Origin: Flectonema sp. DT1601
Taxonomy: Eukaryota > Euglenozoa > Diplonemea > Diplonemida > Diplonemidae
DNA length: 64,000 bases
Reading direction: 5' to 3'
Assembly (NCBI GenBank): GCA_964019425.1
Contig: OZ025788.1
Location: 124,001 to 188,000, forward strand
The notes beneath the pieces were generated by a model, which worked only from the letters and a program-made list of their open reading frames with translations, ran no database searches and had not been told where the DNA came from. Every line of letters starts with the position of its first letter. Within the stretch, counting starts at the first letter, position 1. The position numbers and the translations under genes were made by a program. Below are positions 30,644 to 40,432 of the stretch, in pieces.

Positions 30644-33094
30644 CTACGTTGCAACAATGTGAACATCATCAGGATCAGGACTATCCTCGCGCAATCGACT
30701 ACCAGGAATAATACTACTCGGCAATGGAAGGTTTGGTGTTATACCATACGATGACGCTTCTTGATTTGCTTCACTTCGAGTCACAAACCAAGACTTTGAT
30801 TCCATATACTCTTTTGTAATAATAACATCATCGATCAAGAAAGACGAACACGGATGGACATATTCATCACCACCACCATAATTATTATCTTCTTCATCAT
30901 CACTACGAACAAGTTGATGAGTGACGGCAGTATTTAAATGAAGATTTTCTTGAATGGATTGCTTTCCGTAGATCAGTTTTTTCACAATTCCAGACAACCC
31001 TGGAAAAGCAGATTTTTCCAACGCAGTACCCTCAACGATTTCATTCAGTAACCCTGGTCCCATAATATGCCTACTCTGTCTGAACGTATGCACATGAACG
31101 AAAATAGACACAGCGATAGGAACAAACGAGCAGTAGTACACATCCCATCTCATCTTGATGGCAGATAAAATGCATACTCCAAAGATTTGCATCACGGTAA
31201 GACATCCTAATATACATTGAACAACACAAGGAACAAGTCGTAGATCAGTTGGTCGGCATCTTGGATATCCATCTGTCAGTTGGCTTCTATCGACGATCAG
31301 TTTTATTAAAAAAAAAAAGAACGCGAATATCGGAATCAACGGAGCGTTCACTGAAAAGATCATCGCAAATGCGAAAACCATCAAAGCATATCCGTACTCT
31401 TCACTATACTGAAAAGGAGCTTTCTCATAAGCGATACGATGTTCATGGGCAGTTAAAGCTCCAGTAGCAATAACTGGACATGTGAACAACTCACCTGGTC
31501 GTAATACTCTGAACAAATTCCCCATAAAAGCAGCTTGAACGACGAAAACAACAAAGTAACCATTCGATGGTGAGATCATTGACACAAACATATAAACTAC
31601 ATCAGCTGTACTCGCATGTTGAATTAACTGAGCGCTGTTACCAAATCCTTGAAGAGCAGCCTGCAGTAAAATAGTTGAAAAGACTGAGAAAATGAACATC
31701 TTACGAAGAAGACGATGTTCTCGTTGGATTTTATCGCTAACCAATTCTACATGCTCTGTCCAATATCTCATGATGAGAGGGAGTAAAACATTCAAGATAG
31801 CAACAATAACAACTGGTAGGTAAGCAGTCAAAGCACCCTTCACCTCGTTAGATGAATCCATTAGTGACATCAATCCAGGTATCCACGCTGACAGTTTATC
31901 TGCAGAACCTAAGAAAGCGATAATTGAAGCCCAGCAAACAGTCAATAAAAACATACATAAAAACGTTATCAATCCTCTTATAATTTTCATTGCTGGATGT
32001 TGTCCAAGATTCTTCCATATAATAAGTGATCCAGGTGGAGCAAACCAAACGCTTTGAAGGATTTTCTCTTTTAAATCGCTTCGACTAACTTCAGCTATTA
32101 CTTTACAACAGACAACCGCACTGTCAAAAGTAACAAACGCTTCACCTATGACAGGTTGGTTGTTAACCTTCGCTGACATTGTTGCTAATTTTCGAACAGT
32201 TTCGTTGTATTTCGACCAATAGTAGTCTTGAGAGTTGATCTTTTTCCTACAACAAGAAAATATATTTGATAGAAATGAAGGTATGCATGAGACAGGTGTG
32301 TAAATCATCAAATCATTTCCGTTTTGTTCTTTATATGCGTATGACTTCTCAAGTAGGTATTTTATCGATTCCAACTCAGCGATTGAATCGATCATCCCTG
32401 GAACGGCACACCTGGGCACGGAGATGGCAGTTATGCTGTCGTGGTATGCTCGCGGTATTTTAGCTCTGGCATCATCCTCTGTGTGGCAGTCTTTGATTCG
32501 CGCTGTTTTCGTGGTGTTTTGTTGTAAAACTTTGATCTTTCTCATCGATGCCAGTAGTGAATACGCCATCGCATATGTCTCTGCTGCGACGATTAATGAA
32601 ACAACAAAAAGTCCCCAAAGCCTGTCTGACTTTGGACTTAAGTTTCTCGTAGTCCAATCGGCGACCCCAGGACTCCAGTGAATTTCTTTGTCTGGATCTA
32701 ATTCTTGTTGTTTTTTAAAATAATCGCTTCGATATGAACTTGTTGCGTTAACCGGTATCAAAACTACACCACAAAAGAAACCAACAAGAGCGAATAGAAT
32801 CACGCAATGACCTAAAAATTTTAAGTACATCGCGACTTCTGGACCTTGAGTCTCATCAACCCAAGGATCATTCCCACGGATGACATCTATGAATGATGAC
32901 TTACGTCCACCACATCCAGAAAAATTAAAAAAAGTTGGAGGATCCTTCGGTCTCTCAGAACGATATATCCTCCACATTTCTATTCTCATAATACTTCTCT
33001 TTCTAAGAAATACCCATGCTACAAGCACAAGTAACGGAGAGACTGTAAAGTTTAATGTCAACGCTGTTGCTAATCCCTCGCTGTCAAATCCCAT
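30644..33094 (-). CDS. OSCA/TMEM63 (CSC1-like) mechanosensitive channel
   Basis: A plasma-membrane or organellar cation channel gated by membrane tension or osmotic change. I begin at MGFDSEGLATALTLN, because a TTCCTTCCAG acceptor lies downstream of the longer ATG. This gives 816 residues, typical of the family. The order is an N-terminal helix, two further helices near residues 90-190, and a cytosolic domain (about 190-340, with DCHTEDDARAKIP and EAFVTFDSAVVCCKV). Next comes the family-typical APPGSLIIWKNLG before a multi-helix core (about 370-690). The cytosolic tail is acidic. The three-domain layout (RSN1_TM, PHM7_cyt, RSN1_7TM) is recognisable throughout. No truncation is seen. Confidence 0.9.
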   Translation of the reverse strand: MGFDSEGLATALTLNFTVSPLLVLVAWVFLRKRSIMRIEMWRIYRSERPKDPPTFFNFSGCGGRKSSFIDVIRGNDPWVDETQGPEVAMYLKFLGHCVILFALVGFFCGVVLIPVNATSSYRSDYFKKQQELDPDKEIHWSPGVADWTTRNLSPKSDRLWGLFVVSLIVAAETYAMAYSLLASMRKIKVLQQNTTKTARIKDCHTEDDARAKIPRAYHDSITAISVPRCAVPGMIDSIAELESIKYLLEKSYAYKEQNGNDLMIYTPVSCIPSFLSNIFSCCRKKINSQDYYWSKYNETVRKLATMSAKVNNQPVIGEAFVTFDSAVVCCKVIAEVSRSDLKEKILQSVWFAPPGSLIIWKNLGQHPAMKIIRGLITFLCMFLLTVCWASIIAFLGSADKLSAWIPGLMSLMDSSNEVKGALTAYLPVVIVAILNVLLPLIMRYWTEHVELVSDKIQREHRLLRKMFIFSVFSTILLQAALQGFGNSAQLIQHASTADVVYMFVSMISPSNGYFVVFVVQAAFMGNLFRVLRPGELFTCPVIATGALTAHEHRIAYEKAPFQYSEEYGYALMVFAFAMIFSVNAPLIPIFAFFFFLIKLIVDRSQLTDGYPRCRPTDLRLVPCVVQCILGCLTVMQIFGVCILSAIKMRWDVYYCSFVPIAVSIFVHVHTFRQSRHIMGPGLLNEIVEGTALEKSAFPGLSGIVKKLIYGKQSIQENLHLNTAVTHQLVRSDDEEDNNYGGGDEYVHPCSSFLIDDVIITKEYMESKSWFVTRSEANQEASSYGITPNLPLPSSIIPGSRLREDSPDPDDVHIVAT

Positions 33095-33125
33095 TTTATT
33101 ATATTTTATTGAGAGAGAGAGGAGA

Positions 33126-33136
33126 CTGGAAGGAAT
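33126..33136 (-). promoter_or_regulatory. 3' splice acceptor before the OSCA gene
   Basis: Minus-strand TATATTCCTTCCAG lies 31 bases before the ATG at 33094 and after an upstream in-frame ATG, so it decides the start. Confidence 0.6.
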
Positions 33137-33197
33137 ATATAAAAAAGAAATCACAATTAACAATCATATAATAAAAATACAGGATGTGTTGTCTTAA

Positions 33198-34130
33198 TTA
33201 TTTATAAAGAGAAAAGGTACTCAAATCATGTGAATCGATCTCGTGTTGGACAGATGTATGAATTGCTGTTACGATTGGGATGTTGATTCGTTTTCTACCT
33301 TTTGTTTCCGCAGCAACAGCAACACAAGCGATAGGAATACCTCCAAGAGTTTCAACTAATTGTACGGCAGCTAAGGAAGTACCACCTGTTTCAATCCATT
33401 GATCAGCAATAATTATTTTCTTTCCTTTTAAAGATGGATTCGAAATCCGAGATTCAATAACTTTCTTTGTTAAAGAATAGTCAGCGTACTCAACCCCTTC
33501 AGTCTGGACGCATAGTTTTCCAGATTTCCTGAATGGAATGAAAGGGAGTCCCATTGAAAATGAAATCGCAGACCCAACTATAAAACCCATCGCATCTATA
33601 CCCACAACAGATATTGAATCGTCCGTCACAATTTTCTTGATATCAATAACAAGATCTTTAATTAACGATTTAAATGCACCACCGCTGGCGCTGTATATCC
33701 CGGAAGGATCTAACCAAGCGAATTTCGAAGCTTCTTTCGAGTCGTCTCTTGGGAGCATGTGGCATACATACCAAGGTGATCCTGAAGTTTGTTTCTGACA
33801 TTCATTAATTTGATGTTGAGTTTTGCATTTTAAAACGTCGAAAATTTTTATTAAAATTTGAAGATGATCAGAATTTTCATTTATATTTCCGATTAGGATC
33901 TTGGAAAGATCATTTTTTCTTACCTTAATGCATTCATTAACATCGTTGGTATCCAAAACTGTGTAGCTGTCGTTGTTGAGATTTATAGTTTTGTTGTCGT
34001 AGAGGATACGGCACTCATCATTTTCTATTCGAATGATGCCGTCATTTCTTGAAAATTGAACTTCCGCAATCTCCTCAGCCACTACGATGCAGCTGCTTGT
34101 GAAGTTTTCGTGTAGCTCAGATCTATTCAT
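33198..34130 (-). CDS. Phosphoribosyltransferase (APRT-like fold)
   Basis: 310 residues. The C-terminal half carries a type I phosphoribosyltransferase domain. The diphosphate-binding loop is KIIIADQWIETGGTSLAA (about residue 240), with the ADQWIETGGT form seen in uncharacterised APRT-like proteins rather than the classic DD-x-x-ATGGT of adenine PRTase. Also present are VVGIDAMGFIVG and PFIPFRKSGK, which align with the APRT core. The first 130 residues are a lineage-specific N-terminal domain with no motif I know. The substrate base is therefore uncertain. The start follows a CAATCTGCAG acceptor by about 16 bases. Confidence 0.8.
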   Translation of the reverse strand: MNRSELHENFTSSCIVVAEEIAEVQFSRNDGIIRIENDECRILYDNKTINLNNDSYTVLDTNDVNECIKVRKNDLSKILIGNINENSDHLQILIKIFDVLKCKTQHQINECQKQTSGSPWYVCHMLPRDDSKEASKFAWLDPSGIYSASGGAFKSLIKDLVIDIKKIVTDDSISVVGIDAMGFIVGSAISFSMGLPFIPFRKSGKLCVQTEGVEYADYSLTKKVIESRISNPSLKGKKIIIADQWIETGGTSLAAVQLVETLGGIPIACVAVAAETKGRKRINIPIVTAIHTSVQHEIDSHDLSTFSLYK

Positions 34131-34301
34131 TTCCTTAACTTATCTGCAGATTGTTTTTTTTAAAGGGGGGAAAGTGGGAAGTTAATATCGACTCGTCCAT
34201 TTCAATTAATTAAACAAATCGAAACTCAAATAAGTGTACTGCGCGATAGAATTTTTTACCTTTTTTTTTATTTTATTTTTAAAAAAAGAATTCATTCTAC
34301 G

Positions 34302-34512
34302 TTGGTTTTACCCTACTGATGGAGAGATACCCCCCCTCGGGGCGGTGTATGTCAACAGCAATACGGGGTAGTACGAAAGGAAAAATTACCACAGGGATAA
34401 CTGGCTTGTGGCGATCCTTCGATGTCGGCTCTTCCTAACCTAGACGAGCAGAATTGTCTAAGGGTTGGATTGTTCACCCACTAATAGGGAACGTGAGCTG
34501 GGTTTTAGATCC
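34302..34512 (+). rRNA. Permuted large-subunit rRNA fragment (probable relic)
   Basis: Two pieces of eukaryotic-type LSU rRNA lie in reversed order. Bases 34302-34380 match the segment with TTTTACCCTACTGATG and the sarcin-ricin loop (AGTACGAAAGGA), which normally follows the peptidyl-transferase segment. Bases 34385-34512 match the peptidyl-transferase region (ACCACAGGGATAACTGGC, GATGTCGGCTCTTCCTA, CACCCACTAATAGGGAACGT, GAGCTGGG) but should come first. About 30 bases between GGCTTGTGGC and GATCCTTCGATG (helix 91 region) are absent. The wording is cytosolic rather than mitochondrial in most places. It may be a dead fragment, a rearranged pseudogene, or one member of a fragmented rRNA set. Confidence 0.85.
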
Positions 34513-34854
34513 TAACAAAGAAGAGACCCATGAAAGGAACATTTCCAGTTCCATTCCTTTAGTTAAAAAAAGAAAATGAAATAACGAAAAAATCTGAACA
34601 AAATATACCATCTCCTTAGGCAGCAATTATTACGTGTAAAAAGAATAACTCGTTGATTAAATCTTAGTATGTATGTCTGTATGTATCCATAGGTATGTGG
34701 AAAACAAAACAACAACAAAAAGAAAATTGAAACTTCACACGAGTTCCCAAAACAACAATCTGGAAAGACTGTTTTTTCCCCCCCCCTCCCACTTACATAT
34801 TCTCTAATTAGACAAAACGTAGACTAGATCGGTACTAAAGCAATCAATTAAATG

Positions 34855-34882
34855 GGAGGAGGAGGAGGAGGAGGAGGAGGAA
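34855..34882 (+). repeat. GGA trinucleotide microsatellite
   Basis: About eight to nine uninterrupted copies of GGA. Confidence 0.9.
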
Positions 34883-35751
34883 GAGAGGGAAAAAAAGGAA
34901 CTAACTATCTGACTATCTGATCCGCCACAAGCAACAAGGCAAACAGCAGTGTTGACTACAAATAGTAACAAAACATTTTTTTTAAAAAAAATTAAAAAAA
35001 AAGGAAGGCTTTCCCACCTTTAACACACATCCACTCGCACCAGTCGTTGCTAGTCTACTGTAGATTGTTATTATCGATAAATACTACTGAAGGCCGAAAG
35101 AAGAAAAAAAGAGGAAAAAAAATGGACAAATTCTCAACTGCTTACACGGAACAAGTGTTTTAAAGAAAACCCCTCTTAAGTGTGGCAAATTGAAGGTGTT
35201 GTTTTTTTTTCTTTTTTTTTTTTTTTTGCTGAGCCGCAAGTAGAGCAAACGACAAACCAAAGCGACCAAGTTCAGAACGAAAATTTTGGGTTAATCAAGA
35301 AGAGAGTTTCAGTACTAAAAAAAAATCAGCACCTCACTAAATTATCTCACTCTTTGTTTTTTTTTTTTTTTTTTTGTTTGTGCGCAACCAAAAAAACAAA
35401 CCTATAAAGTAAAGGTGTTACCGTTACGCTGCCACAATTCCCTAAGTTCCAAGAAAAACATAACATTATGCTTCTTTTTTTTTTTTTTTTTTTGGTTCTT
35501 TTTTTAAAAAGAATACTACTTAACTAGAAAAAAGAAAACGTAAACGATGGTACAACGATAAATTAGTAAATTGAAAAAATAGAATTTAAAAAAAAAAAAG
35601 GGGGGGATGTATGTTCGATTTTGTAAAAATTACAACTGTGTTGTATCATAAAAACATAAAGATAATTTAACATTAGTTTTAAATACAGTGACTAAGGGTG
35701 ATGCGCAACTTAGCATATTAAAGTAACTATTAGGTTTCGAGAAAAAGGGGG

Positions 35752-35817
35752 GGGAAACCTAACAAGAGTCTACCCAAAAGTTTGGAGTAACGTATGCTAC
35801 GATCACGGCCTTGTGGA
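35752..35817. repeat. Conserved intergenic element, family B, copy 1
   Basis: Shares GGGAAACCTAACAAG, AAAAGTTTGGAGTA and GATCACGGCCTTG with the copy at 44743-44796, with small gaps. Function unknown; a small RNA or short repeat. Confidence 0.55.
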
Positions 35818-35891
35818 AACGTATTGAAAAAAAGTTTATGTATTACGTCGCCCCTGAGATGCAGTTCGAAAGAAATTAATAAAGCAACAGT

Positions 35892-35960
35892 TATGGGTTT
35901 GCCGTAGTCGAAACATTATGCAAGTTGCCGAAACGTGTTTCGTGACAACTCACTTCTGAT
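35892..35960 (-). pseudogene. Decayed copy of a piece of the cyclase-like gene
   Basis: About 70 bases match 36412-36481 inside the adjacent gene. The minus strand reads LSRNTFRQL like the parent. A single extra base then shifts the frame, and most other differences are synonymous. This suggests a former coding paralogue next door of which only this tail fragment is recognisable. Confidence 0.75.
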
Positions 35961-36025
35961 AATCAAATGAGATAGTTCATCAGAAGGGTGGTAGAAATTA
36001 CAAACATCTCAGCAGCTGTTTAATT

Positions 36026-38878
36026 TCAGCCAGTCTTTTCGGATTTCGATGATTTCCGAGTCAAAGACTGATCTTTCGCTTCTGAGTCACTCTTAACTTT
36101 GGAAATCTTACCATCCAAAGCTGCGAAACTTACACCTCGTTTTTGAAGATTTTCGTACTGTGGACTCCGAAGTTGAATTGATCGGGGCTCTTCAGACTTG
36201 TCTGGTTCTTCTCCACCAAAACTAACACTTCGTTGTTGTCGTTGCGGACTGGTTAGATTTGGACTTGCAGATTGATCTGATTGTTTGTTTGTATTGGGAT
36301 TATGATGATAAAATGATTTTACTTTCGGGAATACAGGTGAAAAACTTGGGATCACCGCCGCCGAACTAGACGAAAACCACGATCTAGACGACGTCACAGA
36401 TCTAAATGAGCTGTATGGATTTGCTGTAGCCGAAACTTTATGTAATTGTCGGAACGTGTTTCGTGACAACCCACTCCTGATGCTTGTTGCAGCAGGGGAG
36501 CTTAATGCTACTGTACGTCCATCATGCTCTTTGAATAATAAAACAGATTTCAAATCATCCTCAACAGATACTTTGTCTAATATTAATCTTACCCTTTCAC
36601 TACTTTCAGAACAACTATCAGGCTCAGGTGTTGATTTTAAAGTAGTTATGAGTTCAGAATGAGTTATTTCGTGAGACATAAACTTTGTGATCGCTGAATT
36701 CCAATGCAGTCTTGCTTCTAATTTTCCAACTGCGTACATCCATTCCATTTCACTGGAATCAGAGACTGAAGATATCTCATAAACGAATGTTTCAGGAGGT
36801 GAATTATTCCCACTACTAAAACTTGATTCTAATGCGGAGTACATTCCAATCAATAATAATTTATTTTGTTTTTGATCTCCTGAACTACATACAAACGCTC
36901 CACTACTAGAATACAACGACAGTACTAAATTAGTTTGAATTGCGGATGCCAATCCACACAAAAGTACAGCAGCTTTGACAGGTGTTCCGATAATATTTCG
37001 AGACCTTGTTTTCTCTGTTCCCATAGATCCACAACAAGCAAGACCTTCACTGCATCCAACGCTGAGTAATTTATTATATAAAGGAATTCGACTGTGACCT
37101 TCATTATATGTATGACGAAGTAAACTGATCGAGGTAGTCATGTGCTCAAAGTGGTTTCGACAAGTAGTAGTGGCATTCCATGTCACTAGAATATTATCAC
37201 CGTTGAATCTATCGATAGTGCCTTTGCCTATACAACTTTGAATTAATTCTATGAATAAGAAGACGCCTTCGTAGACTACGTCAGCATCGTGAATCGAGTT
37301 GTCAGACAATGTTTTCATTTGATTTAAATAAGCGACTGCGATTGGTTTTATAACGACTGACGTTAAGGCTTTCACAACCATTGTAACATGACTAGCAGTG
37401 CGATGGAGAGGACTGGTCACAAGTGGTGAGTCCTGAGACTCACTGCTGCTATCAGAATGGACAGCTTCAGCATTGATAGAAGCTGGAAGATAAGCCTTAC
37501 ATTCGATTAAAACAGCTAATAAAACATGAAGATGATTATGCAACGCAGTGATATCATCAATGAAACAGTTTGATTTAAAAATGCTTCTCGACAATACAGA
37601 TTCCATGTGTTGCATCGTTGAAGCTTCTGAAATCAACAGTCTAAGAATTTCGATTTCCTCCGATAAATATTTCAAAAAAATTTCAATTCCAGCAATACAT
37701 AATAACGATAATATAAAAATACCAATTACCGAAATAAATTGTTTCATGAAACTGGTTTTCTCAGAACTACTAAATTTATTTTTTTTTATTAAAAAAAAAT
37801 CATCGACAGGAGAGGTTATCAACACCGTCCAGTTTGATATATCATTCGGTGACTCGATATCGATTCTCATAGATGAATAAAAAAAATCACTCGTACTATC
37901 ATTTTCAGATACACACTTAAAACAGTTTTCTAAACCACATTTAACCTCATTGACAATCCCGGAATTATTTTTTATCAATTCAAACGGAGTATCACAATGG
38001 CCACTCCCAGCAAAAATACCATCATCATCATCATCATTGATAAGATAGATGTTGGTATTGGGTGATAGAGTGGTTGATATTTTACGAAGTGTTTCATTGA
38101 GGTGATTGATACTAAAGTAATTATTCACAACAACCTCCCTCAATGAGTTTTGAACTCTTCCAGATAATGACACTACCTGTATCGGTGACGATATTATAGA
38201 CCATTTATTTCTACTAAGAAAATCATGATCAATTTTTTGAGATGAAAAGAAATTATTCATCGAAGGTGAGAGTATCATGGCATCATCAGAAACACCGTCA
38301 GTATAATGATCGACGTCGTTGAAAAGAATAAATTCAAAATCTGTTTTCGATGATGAGATGAAGAGCGAAGGCACACTACTATTAGCATCTCTCATTGCGA
38401 TGAATGACAACAATTCATCAACAGGTGATATCGGAGTTATCTCTGCTGATAGAATATGAATGTAGTCATGTTCTGAATATGCAACAAATGAAAACCATAA
38501 TTGATTTAAAATTTGAATCGTATTCATCGCCGTTGAATTTGAAATTTTCAACAAAGAAGAAACCATCATCTCATTAGCACTAATGATTTTTTTAATTTCA
38601 ATTATGGATTTCTCACAGGTTGCTTTCATCAATTTCCCCGTCAGTGACACGGATGTCTCTTCAGAAATTCTTTTCACATCACTAACACTCCAGTTTGAAA
38701 TCATGATGTACACTCCGCCCGATACCCCCTGCAGGAAAACAATACTAACTGTGATTATGATCAATAAGCAATACTTCAGACGAAGCGTCCGTACTGGCAG
38801 TTGCTGTTGTTGGCTGTCTGAAACATTCTCCACATTTGGTTGCTGTTGAGGAGACACTTCCAACTCGTTTTCCTCCAT
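36026..38878 (-). CDS. Two-pass membrane protein with divergent class III cyclase domain
   Basis: 950 residues. A first membrane helix at about 34-60 (CLLIIITVSIVFLQGV) and a second at about 385-410 (FISVIGIFILSLLCIAGIEI) enclose an external region of about 320 residues. The intracellular part has a cyclase-homology domain at about 500-665. IDRFNGDNILVTW aligns with the G-D metal motif, and GCSEGLACCGSMG followed by IIGTPVKAAVLLCGLA aligns with the family core. The usual first metal aspartate (in the F-x-D-I-x-x-FT motif) is not seen: the corresponding strand reads VIKPIAVAYLNQM. It may be a pseudo-cyclase or pair with an active partner. A Ser-rich cytosolic tail follows. A TCTCTTCAG acceptor sits two bases before the ATG. 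The general design resembles protist receptor-type cyclases. Confidence 0.8.
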   Translation of the reverse strand: MEENELEVSPQQQPNVENVSDSQQQQLPVRTLRLKYCLLIIITVSIVFLQGVSGGVYIMISNWSVSDVKRISEETSVSLTGKLMKATCEKSIIEIKKIISANEMMVSSLLKISNSTAMNTIQILNQLWFSFVAYSEHDYIHILSAEITPISPVDELLSFIAMRDANSSVPSLFISSSKTDFEFILFNDVDHYTDGVSDDAMILSPSMNNFFSSQKIDHDFLSRNKWSIISSPIQVVSLSGRVQNSLREVVVNNYFSINHLNETLRKISTTLSPNTNIYLINDDDDDGIFAGSGHCDTPFELIKNNSGIVNEVKCGLENCFKCVSENDSTSDFFYSSMRIDIESPNDISNWTVLITSPVDDFFLIKKNKFSSSEKTSFMKQFISVIGIFILSLLCIAGIEIFLKYLSEEIEILRLLISEASTMQHMESVLSRSIFKSNCFIDDITALHNHLHVLLAVLIECKAYLPASINAEAVHSDSSSESQDSPLVTSPLHRTASHVTMVVKALTSVVIKPIAVAYLNQMKTLSDNSIHDADVVYEGVFLFIELIQSCIGKGTIDRFNGDNILVTWNATTTCRNHFEHMTTSISLLRHTYNEGHSRIPLYNKLLSVGCSEGLACCGSMGTEKTRSRNIIGTPVKAAVLLCGLASAIQTNLVLSLYSSSGAFVCSSGDQKQNKLLLIGMYSALESSFSSGNNSPPETFVYEISSVSDSSEMEWMYAVGKLEARLHWNSAITKFMSHEITHSELITTLKSTPEPDSCSESSERVRLILDKVSVEDDLKSVLLFKEHDGRTVALSSPAATSIRSGLSRNTFRQLHKVSATANPYSSFRSVTSSRSWFSSSSAAVIPSFSPVFPKVKSFYHHNPNTNKQSDQSASPNLTSPQRQQRSVSFGGEEPDKSEEPRSIQLRSPQYENLQKRGVSFAALDGKISKVKSDSEAKDQSLTRKSSKSEKTG

Positions 38879-38880
38879 TG

Positions 38881-38892
38881 CTGAAGAGAATG
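38881..38892 (-). promoter_or_regulatory. 3' splice acceptor before the cyclase-like gene
   Basis: Minus-strand CATTCTCTTCAG ends two bases before the ATG at 38878, leaving almost no native 5' untranslated region. This fits leader addition. Confidence 0.65.
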
Positions 38893-39283
38893 GAGAGGGG
38901 GGGTAACTGTAGGGAGAAGAAATACATGTAAAGCAACTTTAAACTGGTTCGGCCAAATCAGCATGTAAAAAAGACCAACAGTTGGTATCAGTAATATCTC
39001 ATATGTGCTGTAGGGAGAAAATATGATGTCAGAAAAAAAGTTATTTGAAAAAAATATCACAAACTTGACTCTTTTAGCATGAAAATAGCGTACATGTGGC
39101 TGCTTTTTTTTTGAAATCGCAGAGATCATCATTTTGAGTTCCTTTTCTTTCTTCCATTTCCCGCTGACTAATTCCAACTCGTCCTGTTGTACGAATCCCA
39201 CGAGACGAGAGACTGAGTGCCTTCTTGTATTCCAAACACGGTGACACTGTCACATAGACAGCATTACCTAACCAGTGATGACT
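38893..39283. other. Intergenic region
   Basis: Mixed sequence with a twice-repeated CTGTAGGGAGAA about 100 bases apart (near 38907 and 39008). Open frames here start only at non-ATG codons, and I do not support a gene. Confidence 0.5.
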
Positions 39284-40432
39284 TTAACCAACTGTTATAT
39301 TAACGTCTTTTCCCCATGCTCGGTGACGTACTAGTCCAAAGAGTTCGAAACAACATCCAATAAGAGTGTTGTTGTTATCACTGTTTCCCTCTTCGTAGAT
39401 TACTACTCTAAAGAGATGGTAGTACTCCTCCTGTTTTTAAAGATGTTATGTTTACAGTGGTTAAGGTATGATTGGTATGATTGGTATGACGGGTATGACG
39501 GGTATGACGGGTATGACGGGTATGACGGGTATGACGGGTATGACGGGTATGACGGGTATGACGGGTATGACGGGTATGACGGGTATGACGGGTATGACGG
39601 GTATGACGGGTATGACGGGTATGACGGGTATGACGGGTATGACGGGTATGACGGGTATGACGGGTATGACGGGTATGACGGGTATGACGGGTATGACGGG
39701 TATGACGGGTATGACGGGTATGACGGGTATGACGGGTATGACGGGTATGACGGGTATGACGGGTATGACGGGTATGACGGGTATGACGGGTATGACGGGT
39801 ATGACGGGTATGACGGGTATGACGGGTATGACGGGTATGACGGGTATGACGGGTATGACGGGTATGACGGGTATGACGGGTATGACGGGTATGACGGGTA
39901 TGACGGGTATGACGGGTATGACGGGTATGACGGGTATGATGTCACTATTCTATTTCTACCAAACAATAGGTTTGCAGGTATAAAGAAATTCAAAAAAAAA
40001 ACACACCTTCGGCATACGAACTTCCCAAGCACCAGTAAGGGTATCATGACTATTTGCAGTGAGGGTCTGATCATTTGAGTGTTGACACAGGACTCTCCAG
40101 TCTTTTCCATCAACTGATGCACAGAATGCCCAGTTTCGTAATAGTCCTCTGGTGTCACCAGAACGATGACTCATTCTGTAATGAGTAGGGCAGACTGCAA
40201 CAGGTAGTTCTACTTGCATCCAACTAAAAGGTTCATTCTTCGTCTCAAGAGATTGATTCACGAGAGTTCTGTCTACGAACTCGCTGACTTTACCTGCTCT
40301 CACAGAGCTGCAGGTTACTACTACATCTTTTGTTTGAGATGGGTTCCGCCAATCTCTTGTTCCGTATCCTTTACCAATCCAGTCAATAATCCCTCCTGAC
40401 GTCCATCCAAATTCAAATGATTTCGGTTCCAT
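39284..40432 (-). CDS. F5/8 type C (discoidin)-like domain protein with minisatellite intron
   Basis: 190 residues in two exons, 40007-40432 and 39284-39430. It matches the discoidin-like domain found in BTB proteins and HECTD1-type ligases. The order is [67 protein letters not shown], then after the intron [14 protein letters not shown] and FELFGLV. The second exon supplies the closing beta strands that the domain needs, so the splice is well supported. The 576-base intron begins GTGTGT and ends AAACAG and contains the 9-bp array. The protein is a stand-alone domain, and its partner is unknown. Proteins of this type bind ligands or proteins in ubiquitin ligase or intraflagellar contexts (family knowledge). 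Confidence 0.85.
39467..39934 (+). repeat. 9-bp minisatellite TATGACGGG, 50 perfect copies, inside an intron
   Basis: Two variant units (TATGATTGG) at 39467-39484 are followed by fifty identical TATGACGGG units from 39485 to 39934. The array is open in several frames on both strands, giving apparent proteins of Gly-Tyr-Asp or Ser-Tyr-Pro repeats. It lies wholly between the two exons of the discoidin-like gene, so those frames are not genes. Confidence 0.97.

Larger units (their letters stand above)
34513..36025. other. Intergenic region with GGA repeat, family B element and a cyclase gene relic
   Basis: Homopolymer-rich. It contains a short GGA microsatellite, a family B conserved element and a 70-base relic of the neighbouring cyclase-like gene, all listed separately. 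No intact gene is supported. Confidence 0.6.

Noticed and set aside
38776-39201. 141-codon minus-strand frame upstream of the cyclase-like gene
   Set aside because: It has no ATG at its start (GTG), overlaps the cyclase-like start in another frame and shows no known family.
39403-40158. Long open frames encoding Ser-Tyr-Pro or Gly-Tyr-Asp repeats on both strands
   Set aside because: They are created by the 9-bp minisatellite, which lies inside an intron of the discoidin-like gene. The homologous exons flank it.
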